Shown: piece after piece, positions 10,011 to 21,999 of the stretch
How the letters are laid out: each line of letters begins with the position of its first letter
Numbering within the stretch: the first letter of the stretch is position 1
Assembly (NCBI GenBank): GCA_964023275.1
Contig: OZ029926.1
Coordinates: 26,556,936-26,620,935 of the forward strand
From: Norana najaformis
Lineage: Eukaryota > Annelida > Clitellata > Crassiclitellata > Hormogastridae
Length of the DNA stretch: 64,000 nucleotides
Direction of reading: 5' to 3'
The notes under the pieces: generated by a model
Seen by the model: the letters and a program-made list of their open reading frames with translations, nothing else
The model's database searches: none
What the model was told of the DNA's origin: nothing
Made by a program: the position numbers and the translations under genes

Positions 10011-11989
10011 AGAGTTCGTGTCTAACTGCGTAGTTGGTGTTTATGCGACGTTGCAACGATTTGCAAGAGATAAATGCAGAATGCAAGGAAACCTGCACAA
10101 GTGAAATGACTTCCTGGAACAGCAAAATCAATGCACTCTCTGTCCCTCGCCTGTCAACATCTACATAGTTAAAAAAACATTCAGTTGATCATGTAATGGT
10201 GTCGTTGAGCGTAAGCTGGCAGCCCAGGGGTTTCCTGAGATGGTATCTCCTGCTGCAAATATAGTGCATTGTTAGAAATTCTGGAATCTGTCAGCTTCAA
10301 GCAATGCTGTGTCATTCTAAGAAGCAGGTCCATCGTCTGATGCTCAACCAATGTTGCTGCTGCTACCAGCTTTGAATTGAGTCATATTGAGTTTGTCTTG
10401 ACCAAAGTTTGCATATTTGAAGAATTAAACCAAATTATTGCACTTAATTTTGAGAAGTAATGTCTCTGGCACTTCAGGTGTTCAGCGCCAAAGAAAGCAT
10501 TGTGTGAAATTGCTTATGTGCACATTGTTTTTCAATGTCTGTTCTTCTGCAGTATCTATACACAACTATACCTATAGTTGTGTAGATGGTTACTGAATAG
10601 GGACCTTGAGAATGTCCTTCATTCACAATTGCTCAGTGCCATTGATTGATGCTTAGTGATTAGACAATGGTGCTTAAGAATGCAGAAATAACTATAATTA
10701 CTTGAGACTAAATTAATTAATGCAATTATGCAGATCTGTAGTCCTCCTCAAACTGGCATGTTTTAACTCGTAACTGCGTAATTAATGCGGGTACAATGCC
10801 TGTCAAAATCCTGTCTGCCATTCAGGGAACAATGTCACAACGACGAAAACAAAAAGGAGGTGAAAAGCTTAACGTTACACTGATTTCACAGCTTCTGTAG
10901 AAACTCCTCATGAGAAGCAAAGGGTCCGAGGGTCAGAGGAACTTTTCGCTGAGGCCTCTCACCAGCGCAACAGCTGCTACTGTATATCCAACAACAGGCA
11001 TTGGATAGAGCTCTGGATGGAAAAGATGTTGCAGTAAAATGAGTAAATGATAGGAACGATGTTGCTAACTAGGGAAATGTAATCTATGAAATGCATTCAT
11101 ACATATCTGCATCTGAATTATTTGTAACTTAAAGCTTGCTTCCCTTTTCTGTTGAAAATTTGAAAATCACCTGCCTAACCATCATTCATATTTATGGCAG
11201 TAACGACTCGTAATGCCCGACCGTACAGCAATACAACTGAAATTTCCAATAAGTTTAATCAGTTTACAGAGTTACACACATTGAAGCCAGGCAGCAGGAA
11301 ACATCAACCAAAAGTAGAATGGAGAAGGTAAGGTTTAAGAAAGTCGTGAACATGAGGAGGTAGAGCGTTCCAAATACATGTAGTGGGGTCAGCCACTGAA
11401 TAAGCGTCGACCAAAGACGACGATTTCCGGGGACAACAGATACTTCCAGATTATGCTACATAGTGAATATGTCCACTGTTAGGTTTGTGATCAGCCTTAC
11501 TTCGCCAGCTCTTCAGTATCCAACCGCTCTTTAATCTGTGCGGCACCAGTTCTTGGAACTTAGGCCTACTCCGAAAGACCTCTGCCATTTCGCCCAGCAC
11601 GCCAACGCCTGCGCTTTGTCCTGTAGCTTTTCACTCGTGACTGACAACCGAACTTTTCAAGCTATCTTATCTCTTGCAACGTCCAATTACCACCTTCATA
11701 AACGATTTCCACCGTGACACCAGCTGCCTCCCCTTATGGATTCTTCCCCGGATTCTCACCTGGCACCGAAACTGATTAAGCAACCTGGAATTTGTGGACT
11801 TTGTTTGACATAGCGCCGGGGTAAGGTTGGTCTCTCTGACACGGCACTTTTGTGACTATGACTATGAGAAAATTTGGAGATTTACATTTAGGCCTACATA
11901 CTGTCGCAAATAGTTCGTCCGACAGAGGGATTCGGCGTACTGCACGAGGCGGAGACCGTCCTTGGGCTAGCGATCCACGCGGAGACGGC
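10011..11989. other. Intergenic; LINE-tail-like debris, no gene
   Basis: I see no supportable exon. GCCATTGATTGATGCTTAGT near 10640 resembles the 3' ends of the LINE family seen at 44.4-45.1 kb. The stretch 11500-11830 has a diverged reading frame with LINE-tail-like composition. A short hairpin lies at 10554-10587. Confidence 0.4.
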
Positions 11990-12260
11990 GCTTACTGGCC
12001 TAATTAGCTACATCGTTAAGTGCGTACGCCAAGGAGCTACTGTGCGCGAGGATCCCAGGTTCGCGTCCCGGTCGTGGCTTATTTCAGAGATTTAAATCTC
12101 GGGCTAGTACGGTCGTGCACGGGGACCTTAAATGGCGTGGCGCCCATTCAAACGGGCAGCAGTGGTGAAGGATCTCACCCGATAAATTCATTGAAAAATG
12201 AGCAGGGTCGAGGCCATACGGTCGCTATAGCAAACCTATACGTTTACATTTTCAGGCGGA
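11990..12260 (+). repeat. tRNA-derived SINE (family B), best copy
   Basis: It has a tRNA-like head: an A-box-like TAGCTACATCGTTAAGTG near 12005 and a B box GGTTCGCGTCC at about 12058-12068 (consensus GGTTCGANTCC). A tRNA-unrelated body follows with TTATTTCAGAGATTTAAATC, ACGGGGACCTTAAATG, GCAGTGGTGAAGGATCTC and GGGTCGAGGCCATACGGTCG. The same body recurs at 3245 and 15140. Confidence 0.75.
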
Positions 12261-12299
12261 GACGGTGACCCAGATAGTCTGGCAGTGGCGGAGTTTTTT

Positions 12300-15060
12300 T
12301 TATTAATGTTTTTCGTTGCTCGGGATTATATAGGTCGCCTCTGGCAACGCAAGTAGAGGTTTTTTTGGTTAGAGGCAATTTGGAATCTACAAAACATTTG
12401 AAAGCCTTGCCTCATGCTTTACCTTCCGTGACGTACACATCTTAATCATCGTTATCTACCGTCCTGGATCAGAAAACATCACATCGGCTTTTTTCGATGA
12501 CTTCACTAATCTCATCCTGTTTACTTCTAATTTTACATGTCAAATCCTCATTCTTGGAGACATTAATATTCATCTTTATCAATTAAATGATCGGAATGTG
12601 AAACGTTTCAATCAACTACTCTCCGCTCATGGTCTGATACAACTACTCATAAGTTTGGTCACACTCTGGATGTTATTATCACTCGCAGTTCTGATACTCT
12701 AGTCAATGACATTGTCATCTCCCCACCCACCTACTCGGATCACTCTCTTATTGGCTTCAATATACAACATCGTACCCCACCTATATCTCGACAAACTACT
12801 CTTCGTCGATCGTACAAATACTTCGATCATACGGCTTTTGAAACTGATCTACGGAAATCAGATCTCTTCAATTGGTCTGATACATCAGCTGCTGCAAATA
12901 TAGCGGCTAAACAGCTTATTTCCCTATAAGATACTACCATGACACAATTGCTGAACAAACATGCTCCTCTTCCGAAAGTAACAATACGTAAAGACGTGAA
13001 CCGACCTTGGTTTGATGGCGATTGTTCTGCTTCAAAGAAGCTCACTCGCAAACTTGAGAGGATCTACTTAAAAGCACCATCTGACACTTTGAAAGAGGAA
13101 CAATGGCGTATTCATATTCGTCATCAACGTCGTCTATTCCAACAGAAGCGCTCCTGCTACTACCGCCGTAGTATTGATGAGGCTACGACTAATGGTAAGA
13201 CTCTTTGGAAGAGCTTACATTCACTGCTTTCTCCTCCGACCGAATCATCATCTTCTTCCCTTACATCTGATGGACTGCTGGATTTCTTTCTTCGAAAAGA
13301 CTGCCAATATTCACGAATCAACAAAGGACTCTCCTCCACCTAATCTCTCACATCTGCCACCTCCTCTACACTCTTTTGTTGCATTTGATGAAATTACTTC
13401 TTCTGATTACTTCTTCTGATGTAGAAAAACTACTCGCTGATTCTTCTACAAAACAATGTGAACTCGACTCTGCACCTGTTTGGCTCCTCAAAACTCTTTC
13501 TTCAGTCTTTGCACCCATATTAACCCTTCTCATTAATACCTCCTTTTCTCAGTCCACGCTCCCTGATCAACATAAGCAGGCCATTATCCGACCACATGTA
13601 AAAAACCTGGACTTGATCAATCAGATCCTGCTAACTACCGTCCAATCTCTAATCTGTCTTTTATTTCTAAGCTTGTTGAACGTTTTGCTCATCGGCAGCT
13701 TTCTAACTTTATTGAATCTCATAATCTACTCCCTCTCACCCAATCTGGATTTAGACGATATCATTCTACTGAAACTGCTGTCCTTAAGGTTTACAATGAC
13801 ATTGTCTCAGCTCTTGACCTTGGTTTTATAGCAGTTCTTCTCCTCCTCGACTTTAGTGCCGCATTTGACCACACCATTTTGCTTCAGATCCTTCAATTAC
13901 AATTTGGTATCTCATCATCTGCACTTCTTTGGATCTCTTCTTTTCTCTTTTCTAGGACTCAAAATGTTTACTTTGGTGGCAAATTCTCTAAGACTACTAA
14001 TTTAATTTTTGGTGTCCCCCAAGGCTCCATTCTTGGTCCACTGCTTTTCATTCTATAGGCCTACACTTCCAATATCTCCAAGATTGCGCTTAAGTTTGGT
14101 ATTTCTATCCATATTTACGCTGATGACACCCAACTTTACATAAAACTTTCCACTTCTAACCTTGAAAGTTCAAAAATTAAACTTATTGCCTGTTTCCATG
14201 AGATACAATCCTGGTGTGCTTCCATGCGTCTGAAATTAAACACAAGTAAGACGGTATTGATTTGGTTCGATCGTCGGTCCCGATCACATTTAGATTTGCA
14301 GACTCTCTTTCTGAAAATAGATGATTCCTGTTCCATACTACCTTCGAATGTAGTTCGTGACCTTGGTGTCTTTTTGGATAGCAAACTTTCCATGTCTCAC
14401 CATATTAGCTCCATATCCAGAGCCTGTTTCTTCCACCTACGACGGATACATCAGATTAAACGCTGTCTTAATGAGCATTGCCTTCATGTCCTGGTTCATT
14501 CACTTATACTATTCAGAATTGATTATTGCAATTCAGTGCTTTATGCTTTACTTAAATCTACCCTCTCATCGCTTACCTCTGATATTCATGCTGCAGCTCG
14601 CATAGTTAAAAGCCTTGGCCCTCGAGATCACATTACTCATTTTTTACAACAACTTCATTGGTTACCCATTCAGGCCCGCATATCTTTCAAAATCTGTCTA
14701 CTTATGTTCAAAATTATGCCAGGCTCTGCCCCGTCCTACCTGTCCTCTCTAGTTAAACCTTGTACTTCCACTGAGTCCAGAAGAAGATTGCGTTCGGCTT
14801 CAAAAGGGGACTTTGAAGTCAAAAGAGTTAACCTACAGTTTGGTAAAAGAATGTTTGAAGTAGCTGGTCCAGCTGAGTGGAACTCTTTATCTGAATCTAT
14901 TCGAAGATGCTCTTCAATAGATACTTTTAAATTAAAACTTAAGACTCACTTATTCTCTCAGTACTATAACTAATTATTATGTTGTAACGCGTCCTTTGAG
15001 TAAAACATTGTTTTGTTAAGGCGCGTTATAAATATAAATTGTATTGTATATTGTATTGTA
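12300..15060 (+). mobile_element. CR1/L2-type non-LTR retrotransposon, 5'-truncated and inactivated
   Basis: A degenerate ORF2 read in several frames. Endonuclease remnants are LILGDINIHL and PPTYSDHSLIGF (12540-12750). A linker follows at 12939-13343. The reverse transcriptase has QSGFRRYHSTETA near 13740, LDFSAAFDHTILL near 13850, GVPQGSILGPLLF near 14010 and the catalytic YADDTQLY near 14117. The C-terminal domain stays open at 14224-14973 and ends in LKLKTHLFSQYYN. Frameshifts (for example near 12930 and 13390) and a stop straight after the GVPQGS block show it is dead. The 3' end has GGCGCGTTATAAATATAAAT and a (TTGTA)n tail. No intact 5' end or ORF1 is visible. Confidence 0.9.
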
Positions 15061-15139
15061 TTCACAATCCCTTCGTCGTGCAGATAACTCAAAAGGACTC
15101 GACAGGCGGCGACAGCGGAGCAAAACAGTCACAAGTCAT

Positions 15140-15345
15140 CTAAGAGTCAGGATGGCGGTTTTCATACCGATCGTGGCTTATTTCAGAGATTAGAATCTCA
15201 GGCTAGCACGGTCCGTACACGGGGACCTTAAATGCCGTGGCACTCATTCAAACGGCAGCGGTGGTGAAGGACTATGATATATTGACCCGATATATTTTGA
15301 ATTAAAAATGAAACCATAGTCGCTATAGAAAAACGTGAACATACG
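15140..15345 (+). repeat. tRNA-derived SINE (family B), copy 3
   Basis: Body blocks TTATTTCAGAGATTAGAATC, ACGGGGACCTTAAATGCCGT and GCGGTGGTGAAGGA match the copy at 11990 in the same orientation. The head is decayed and the B box is not intact. It ends about 110 bp before the KCTD start codon. Confidence 0.75.
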
Positions 15346-15452
15346 CTTTTGCATCTTTTTTCTTGCATAACTTAATACACAATCTGGTGACTCAAAGCGT
15401 TAATATGTCGTCTTTGGTTTACAGTTGTTACTAGTTCTGTAGGGAATCGGAG

Positions 15453-18400
15453 ATGGCAGAGAATAGCAGCAATTCTGATCAGAATGGTTTGCGCAAAGAT
15501 GAGTGGATTAAATTAAATGTCGGAGGAGAAATATTCATGACGACCAGAACAACGCTTTGTCGAGATCCACAGTCGTTTCTTTGTAGATTGTGTCGAGATG
15601 ACCCAGACCTTAATTCTGACAAGGTTCGTCTTTTATAGCGCACGATGAGAGAAAACATTTAAATTGGCTCCGTTATTTTGATATATATGATTGAAGTTCA
15701 GCATAAACGGATTTGAACAGTGGAACCAGTTAAATCTGTGACTTCAACCATTTTTAAGGTGATGCAGTAGACATGGCTTTCAGTTTATGGGAGAACCATA
15801 GTTTAATTTACATTTTGAAGAAAGTTGTGCATTTAGATGATAGAGAATAGGGACCATAAATTTGTTATATGTGTAATTTATGTAAATAATCAGATGATTA
15901 CCATTGATTACAAGTGCAGATAAACCTTGCTAATAGAACCAGTTCTTTTGCTGGTGTGACATGCCTGATTGGCACCACACCTCCGTTAACACAAAATGAC
16001 TTAGCACGATCGATGGAAAGAGGAGGAAGAGGAAGAGGTGATGGTGGAAGAGGAAGTAGACTGGCGTTATGGACTGAAGACAATTACTGAAGAAGACATT
16101 TGCTTTTGACAAAACATTAAGGCATTTATAGTCTTGCTAAAACAGATCCATGTCAGCCAAATTTGCTTTATGTGGGAATGCCACCAATGCCAAGCCAACC
16201 TGATGTATGGCTGATGAGCTAACCATACATTTGTTTTCAGAATTCCAGATATTTTGTAGACAGGATGAAACTATTAATATATGAATGCTTGGAATGAATT
16301 TCTTTCGAAGTTGGAAAGAACGTTTGCAAACAGGATGAAGCGTTATTGTTTGTTTTGCCATTGTATTTTGACTGAACAGTTTCTTATCTAATGCAGAAAT
16401 TTGTTTCAACAGGATGAAACTGGTGCATATCTCATTGATCGCGATCCAAGCTATTTTGCGCCGGTTCTGAATTACCTGCGTCATGGAAAGCTAGTAATTA
16501 ACAAGAACCTTGCTGAAGAAGGTAAGACTGTTGCTATGTTAACCAGAAAAGGTAATGACTTGGTGCACACTGACATGTTGCTAAGGCTCCAGATGAGTGA
16601 GTTGCTCTTCATTTCTTGCTTCCAGAAAAACTTGATTGGACTGTGGTGAATGCCCTTGTGTCTGAATTAATACTTTTGCTAATTAAACTGAGCATTCCAT
16701 TGGCAACTGGATGCAGTCCATAATAATCTGTATATTTCACCATTCCTGCTTTCAGCTTAGATGCGGTTTATGCTACAGATGTTGGGAATGGTAGCCGTTT
16801 TGGTAGAGCACTCAGCTTGTAATACGTAGAGCATGGAATCGAGGCTTTACCCTTGAAACAGTTGCTATGTAGGAATCTTGATTCTAGGACTATAGCACAT
16901 AGTTGCTATGTAGGACGATCGTCGCGATGAGCATGCTATATCTCTCGTGTCTGTACCGTCTGCAAGGGAATCTTGAGCAGTTCCTTCACTGGCAACTTGC
17001 TATGCATTGTGGTGATTAACAAATGCAGAAATAATAATAAGAGATGAGATGAAACCCTATTTACCTGGTTGAATATAACGTGATGTAAGAGAATCTTCAG
17101 ACTGTTAGGGGACCTTGAGCAAGTGCTGATAAAACCAGACCTTTTATGTCTGGTGAGACATGTCTGGTTGAAGCCACACCTCTCTTTAGCACACTACTGC
17201 TTAGCACCATCGATTGATGTTTTTGAACATTGTCTTTAAATATACTGGGGCTATTAAATACTAGAAGTAAATGAATGTGATTGGCTTTCACAGAATGAAT
17301 TGTTCATCGGGTTTTTCCATTTAGCGACATTAAAACATGTTTAGTGATACAAGTATATGATTTTACAGATGGAGACTTGAAATTTTCTTGCAGATGAGCC
17401 AGAAGTGGTTATATTGTCTTGATTTTCATTCATGTACTCAAAAACTTTTGTTAAATTTAATATTAAAATAGTGATTTTTAAATGGAATATTTTGCATTTA
17501 AAATAAATAATTGTACGGAGGCACTAAAAGCAACAAAAAGCAAAAGCTGTCGATTTTTAGAAGGACTCTCTTCTAACACAGAACTTTCTTCTTTATGAAT
17601 TTTGCGACATAGAACTCATTTTGTGAGAGCCTGTCTCATATAACTGTTGTTTGATTTGCTGATGGTCAATTGTTGAGCCACTGTGTTTGTTCGTTTTCCA
17701 GGTGTATTGGAAGAAGCCGAGTTCTACAACATAACTGAGCTCATAAAGCTGGTTCGTGACAGACTGATAGAGAGAGAATCAAAGCAGAAACAGGTTGATT
17801 ACTTGCTTTCTGTGTCATTTAGGTTTTTCTGGCCTTCTGTTGGAATGAAGGAGTTTGAACTAAAAACTTGTGAGCATTTGCAACTGCTTCTGGATGTTAT
17901 AACAGAGTTAAACAAATCAGTTTTCTGGGAAAAAATTAAATGCCTTGGCGTCAACACAACCCAGGACAATTTGGCTATATTTTGCAATTTCAGTATTTAC
18001 TTGACAGAGGGAAACTGATAGTAAGACATATGAGACTCAGTTGGACAGACTGAGATGTCAGAAATCAATGAATCAACCGTAAACAGCTGAAAACAGTTAA
18101 GGTGTTGAGGAATACAGAAAGTCAAGAAATGCCTAGACCTCTGTTAGAACAGACATTTTGTGATTCCCATGCTGCAACCAAATTTATGGAGGCTAGTCTT
18201 CATGTCTGGGTCTCACTGTGGCAATACAGGAGACCAGACATGAGCCAGTTTACGTGTGGTTTCATCTTGCTCAAAGGAATTTGTTTTATTTCAAATGAAG
18301 TTGGGTTTTAAACTGTAAAACAAACAAATTTTGTGGATCGCAACAGATATTTTTAGATATTTCATCTAGCATCTGATTGTCTGTTATTGAAATATACACA

Positions 18401-20810
18401 TATATATATATGTATACATATATACATATATATGTATATATATGTACATACACACACACAGACACACACATATATATATATATATGTATATATATGAGTA
18501 TATAATGGAAGATATGTGGAGGGAATGACATGATATGAGTATTTAGCATGTCTACGATTGTCTTTGATTTTACTTTGTTTTAGGGCCACACAAAAAATGT
18601 CTATCGAGTCTTACAATGTTCAGAGGAGGAGCTGACGCAGATGGTGTCGACCATGTCAGACGGCTGGAACTTTGAACAGGTACTAACTCCTCGTTTCCAA
18701 GAACATCCAGTGCCCAGAGTTTTGCTATAATAATAATAGTCAAGTCGCAGTCTGCTGTTGGGGATAAGGGCCTCATTGGTTCATTGACATACGTCACAGG
18801 TCTGTGTGTTCCAGTCTCAAGTCAAACCGGTTAATGATTCTTGCACTCTGCTGCTCGCGGAGATGAGCAGATACTGCACTTCTGCACAACAGCTTGAACC
18901 CTGTCATGCCTTCTCTTGTGTTTTTCCTCCTGTTCCTCTTGGAAACGTCTTCCACGACACATACGTACTCTTGCAGTTGACTCTTTTGAGCAGACATTTT
19001 CTTGAAATGCATTTGAATAGATGAGTTGTATAGTCACGAATGCAGCGCTTCTGTTCAAGACTTAAAATGCATCATGTGTTAGATGTCTGGATGGATACAA
19101 GCCTTAAGTTGTTGGTGAGGACTTGGGTCCTTGAAGAGGAACCACAGCACAGGAAATGGACACCATACTGCATTCATAAATCCTATGTGTATAGCAAATA
19201 TTTTCAGATATGATCTTCTGGTTGTCGTGCAGCCCTTCGTTTTTAGTAATTTTAGTATAGTTAATGATGTCAGCTAAAATGGACCACAGTTTGGTCTTGA
19301 TTATCTTGAGCTTGGAAAATAAGAAAATATTTTAGAAACCTTTGAAAGTGTTGTGTAAGGTTTTTAACAATAAGTTTTCAGTGCGAAAGCAGGATGCATG
19401 TCTCAACCATTTTTGGTCAGGATTAACAAGTAGAAAAGTACAGCATCTTGTTGATTTTTAATTTGGCTGCTGGATTAGTTTCTTGTATTTTGGCTTAAAC
19501 TGAAAACTTCGCTTTGAAATGGTACAAGTGCTTGAAAAGACCTGATCAATGGTAGGGTTGCTGATGGTTTTTTAATTTGATCCATAAAGTACGTTTTGTT
19601 TGTTCATGTTTGAACCCTTGAACAACATGTGCAGTGAGTGGAAATGGGCCACCATTTGTTTAATTCTTTCGAGTTTATTATCATTGTTAAGAAGTAGCTG
19701 CTGTGAATGATTTGGCTGCTGCTCGGATATTCTTTACCAAAGTTAAAATTTAAGTTAAAATAAGGTTTAAAATGTGACACTAACTGCATTTATGATTCTA
19801 GTCTAATGACATCTGTAGCACCGTTTTCATAAGTTATGCTCAGGGCATCGATCGATGGTGCTTCACGTGAAATTGCAGTCAAAATCATTATCCATTGGGG
19901 AAGCCAGGCTGAATGCTTTAAATGCTGTCAAAGACTTAACAGTATTGTAACTGTTGTGTTGTGAAGTACATATGGCATTCCATTAAGAAATTAGTCTTGG
20001 CTGATGTGTTCAGCTAGAAAAGGCAAATCTTAACATTTTCAGCAAATGCATATGCATATGCTTTGGGTTGGCTGACATTCTAAATGATTTTCATGGGATT
20101 CTTATGTTCTTGGTCTTGTGATTAGACTAGATTAGCTGACATTTTAATGTGTTCTTGATCTTGTGTACTTTTGGTCCATCTTGTCTGACGTTAATCGCTT
20201 CCACACGTAACGATATATGCATAATTATTTGAGTATTTTTGGCCAGTTTTAAGTTGAGAAATAACTCTGTGGCCATCTTTTCATGGATGGCAGGAGACGG
20301 GTGTTTTTCTGAGTGATTTGATTTGTTGTTGTTGTCTTGTTTGCAGTTGGTCAACATCGGTTCGTCTTATAAATACAGCAGTGAAGACAGAGCAGAGTTT
20401 CTATGCGTTGTCTCCAAACAGTGTCCAACGGTTGTCAACGGTCAATGCATCGAACCAACCGACCGGGGAAAGGTAGGCAGTGGTTGGCCAGCAACGGTTA
20501 CAACACAGCCAGCATTTCCTTGTACTTAGGACAGTCGTGTTTAAGAATATCAGATGTGATGTGTGTGGACATTAAAAATGGAATTGGAAGCTGAAGGGTT
20601 AAATGAGTTCAGGGTTTTTTGCTTAGGTGTTGCTGTGCAAGCATGCTCCTGTGTGTAGGCGCATTGATAAAGGCTTTGTACGTGTGTCCGTCCGTTCGTC
20701 TGTCTGTCCAGATGTGTTAGTGTTTAGGATCATGTGCAACTTGCAGCAATTCTTATAACTGCTGTTGTGTGATGTTGTAGGTCCTGCAACAGAGAGGCTC
20801 CAGAATCTGA
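15453..20810 (+). CDS. KCTD2/5/17-type BTB protein (Cullin-3 adaptor), 6 exons
   Basis: Expected to be a pentameric BTB (T1-like) adaptor for Cullin-3 ubiquitin ligase; KCTD5 acts on G-beta-gamma subunits. Exons: 15453-15623, 16413-16521, 17702-17793, 18584-18679, 20347-20472, 20781-20810. All phases agree and give about 207 aa; human KCTD5 is 234 aa with a longer N-terminus. Key blocks are [139 protein letters not shown], and the short last exon VLQQRGSRI that mirrors the family's LQERGSRM end. KCTD2, 5 and 17 cannot be told apart here, so no symbol is given. The last three exons recur, inverted, at 60.8-63.1 kb. Confidence 0.96.
15900..16030 (+). repeat. Hairpin-bearing dispersed repeat, intron 1 copy
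   Basis: AACCAGTTCTTTTGCTGGTG followed by GACATGCCTGATTGGCACCA, then CACACCTCCGTTAACACA and GCACGATCGATGG. It aligns with 17100-17220 in the next intron. Confidence 0.55.
17100..17225 (+). repeat. Hairpin-bearing dispersed repeat, intron 2 copy
   Basis: ACCAGAC-N7-GTCTGGT forms a perfect 7-bp stem. It is followed by GAGACATGTCTGGTTGAAGC, CACACCTCT and AGCACCATCGATTGATG. Related to the repeat in intron 1. Confidence 0.55.
18395..18505. repeat. (TA)n/(CA)n microsatellite, KCTD intron 3
   Basis: Alternating ATATAC and CACACA tracts. The same tract, inverted, occupies 63920-64000 at the end of the window. Confidence 0.95.
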
Positions 20811-21986
20811 TGATATGTCCTTACATTCTGATGCAGTGCTGAATGGTAGGTACCTGCTGCTGCCGCCAAGGAATCAGTGGAAGTGAAACTCTTGAGTGAC
20901 TGCATCTGTGTTTCCATCTTGATAAAACTGTTTATTTTTCATGGATATAATAACCAACTGTTTTTTATTTTCATACATTAGTCTCCATAGCTGAAGGTGT
21001 TTCAGGAAAGCAGGGTTTTTTGTCACAAGGCTGATGCTTGCTCTTTACAGGTGATAGTGACTCATTTTCTTGAATGCTGTACCTTGTTATTTTGCTGTCA
21101 TATGAAACTGTGGTGCATTGTTGGGCTGTATTTTTCTTAAGAGAACAGTCTGTTTATGTGGAAAGTAGCGGACATTTAGTTGTTGTTCATCTGCTAGTTT
21201 TGCTGCAATGAAATGGCCAAGCTGTTTTTCTTCATGAACTTTTCTCATGCTGGAACTGGGATCTTACCAGCAGTTGTTGCAGATCAGTCAGATTCTGCTT
21301 TGATCAACTGCTTCCCAAAATTGTGAAGCGCTGGTGCAGTCGAGTGTTAAATGGCTTTCACTTATATTTGAAGTCGGTGATTCAGATGGCAGCCAGTCAA
21401 AGTCCTGAACAGCCAGAAGCTGACTTCAGAAACAGATTCTGAAACTAGTCGAGAGCTGATGTTGCTGGTTTAATTGGTGAATTTGTGTTGAACTTAATTA
21501 TAGACAGTGTGTAAAACTTGGCTTTTTACAAAGTCACATATTTATTTTTGTCATGAGATCAGACTATTTTCTATTTACATTCATTGGTTAAATCCATAAT
21601 TAAAGTATTGTTGCTTTTTCTGGAGACCCTCAGGTGTTTATTATGCCTCAGGGGCTTTGTAAAATCAATCCTGAGAGAAGTTGATGTGTTAGAAATGGCT
21701 ACTGGCTAATATCCAGCACGTGAAGAGGTACAACGGAGAGTGGCAGCAATCGATAGTTTGTTTCTCTGTCGTCACTGGCGATGGGGTGAAGAGATAACGC
21801 CCAAGGTCTGTGAGAAATGCTAGGTCACTGCATCTCAAGCGTCTCAAAGCCACGTGAACAAAACGTTGGAAATGCATCAAAGAACTGTATGTATCTTGTG
21901 CATTTTATGAAAGCTGCAAGTTCAGCAGTTCCAACACCCAACATAGAGGTTGTGGACAGATATAAGATATCTGTGGCCGTGATGTA
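18525..21986 (+). repeat. Left arm of a large inverted duplication
   Basis: Every reading frame in this interval reappears, inverted and with identical translation, at 59678-63139. Paired coordinates always sum to 81664 (18570/63094, 20403/61261, 21880/59784), so there is no net indel. Spot checks of bases agree. The arm covers KCTD exons 4-6 and 3' flank. It ends at GTGGCCGTGATGTA, three bases before the assembly gap. Confidence 0.95.
19790..19910 (-). repeat. LINE 3'-tail fragment in KCTD intron 4
   Basis: The reverse complement carries CACGTGAAGCACCATCGATC, GATGCCCTGAGCATAACTTA and an ACGGTGCTAC-like end. This is the tail signature also seen at 45045 and 56660 (GAAGCAACCATC, GATGCC, GCATTA-GATAACA). 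Confidence 0.5.
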
Positions 21987-21989
21987 CAG

Positions 21990-21999
21990 NNNNNNNNNN
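21990..21999. other. Assembly gap (10 N)
   Basis: Ten undetermined bases, a fixed-size placeholder that marks a join between contigs, directly at the edge of the left inverted arm. Confidence 0.99.
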
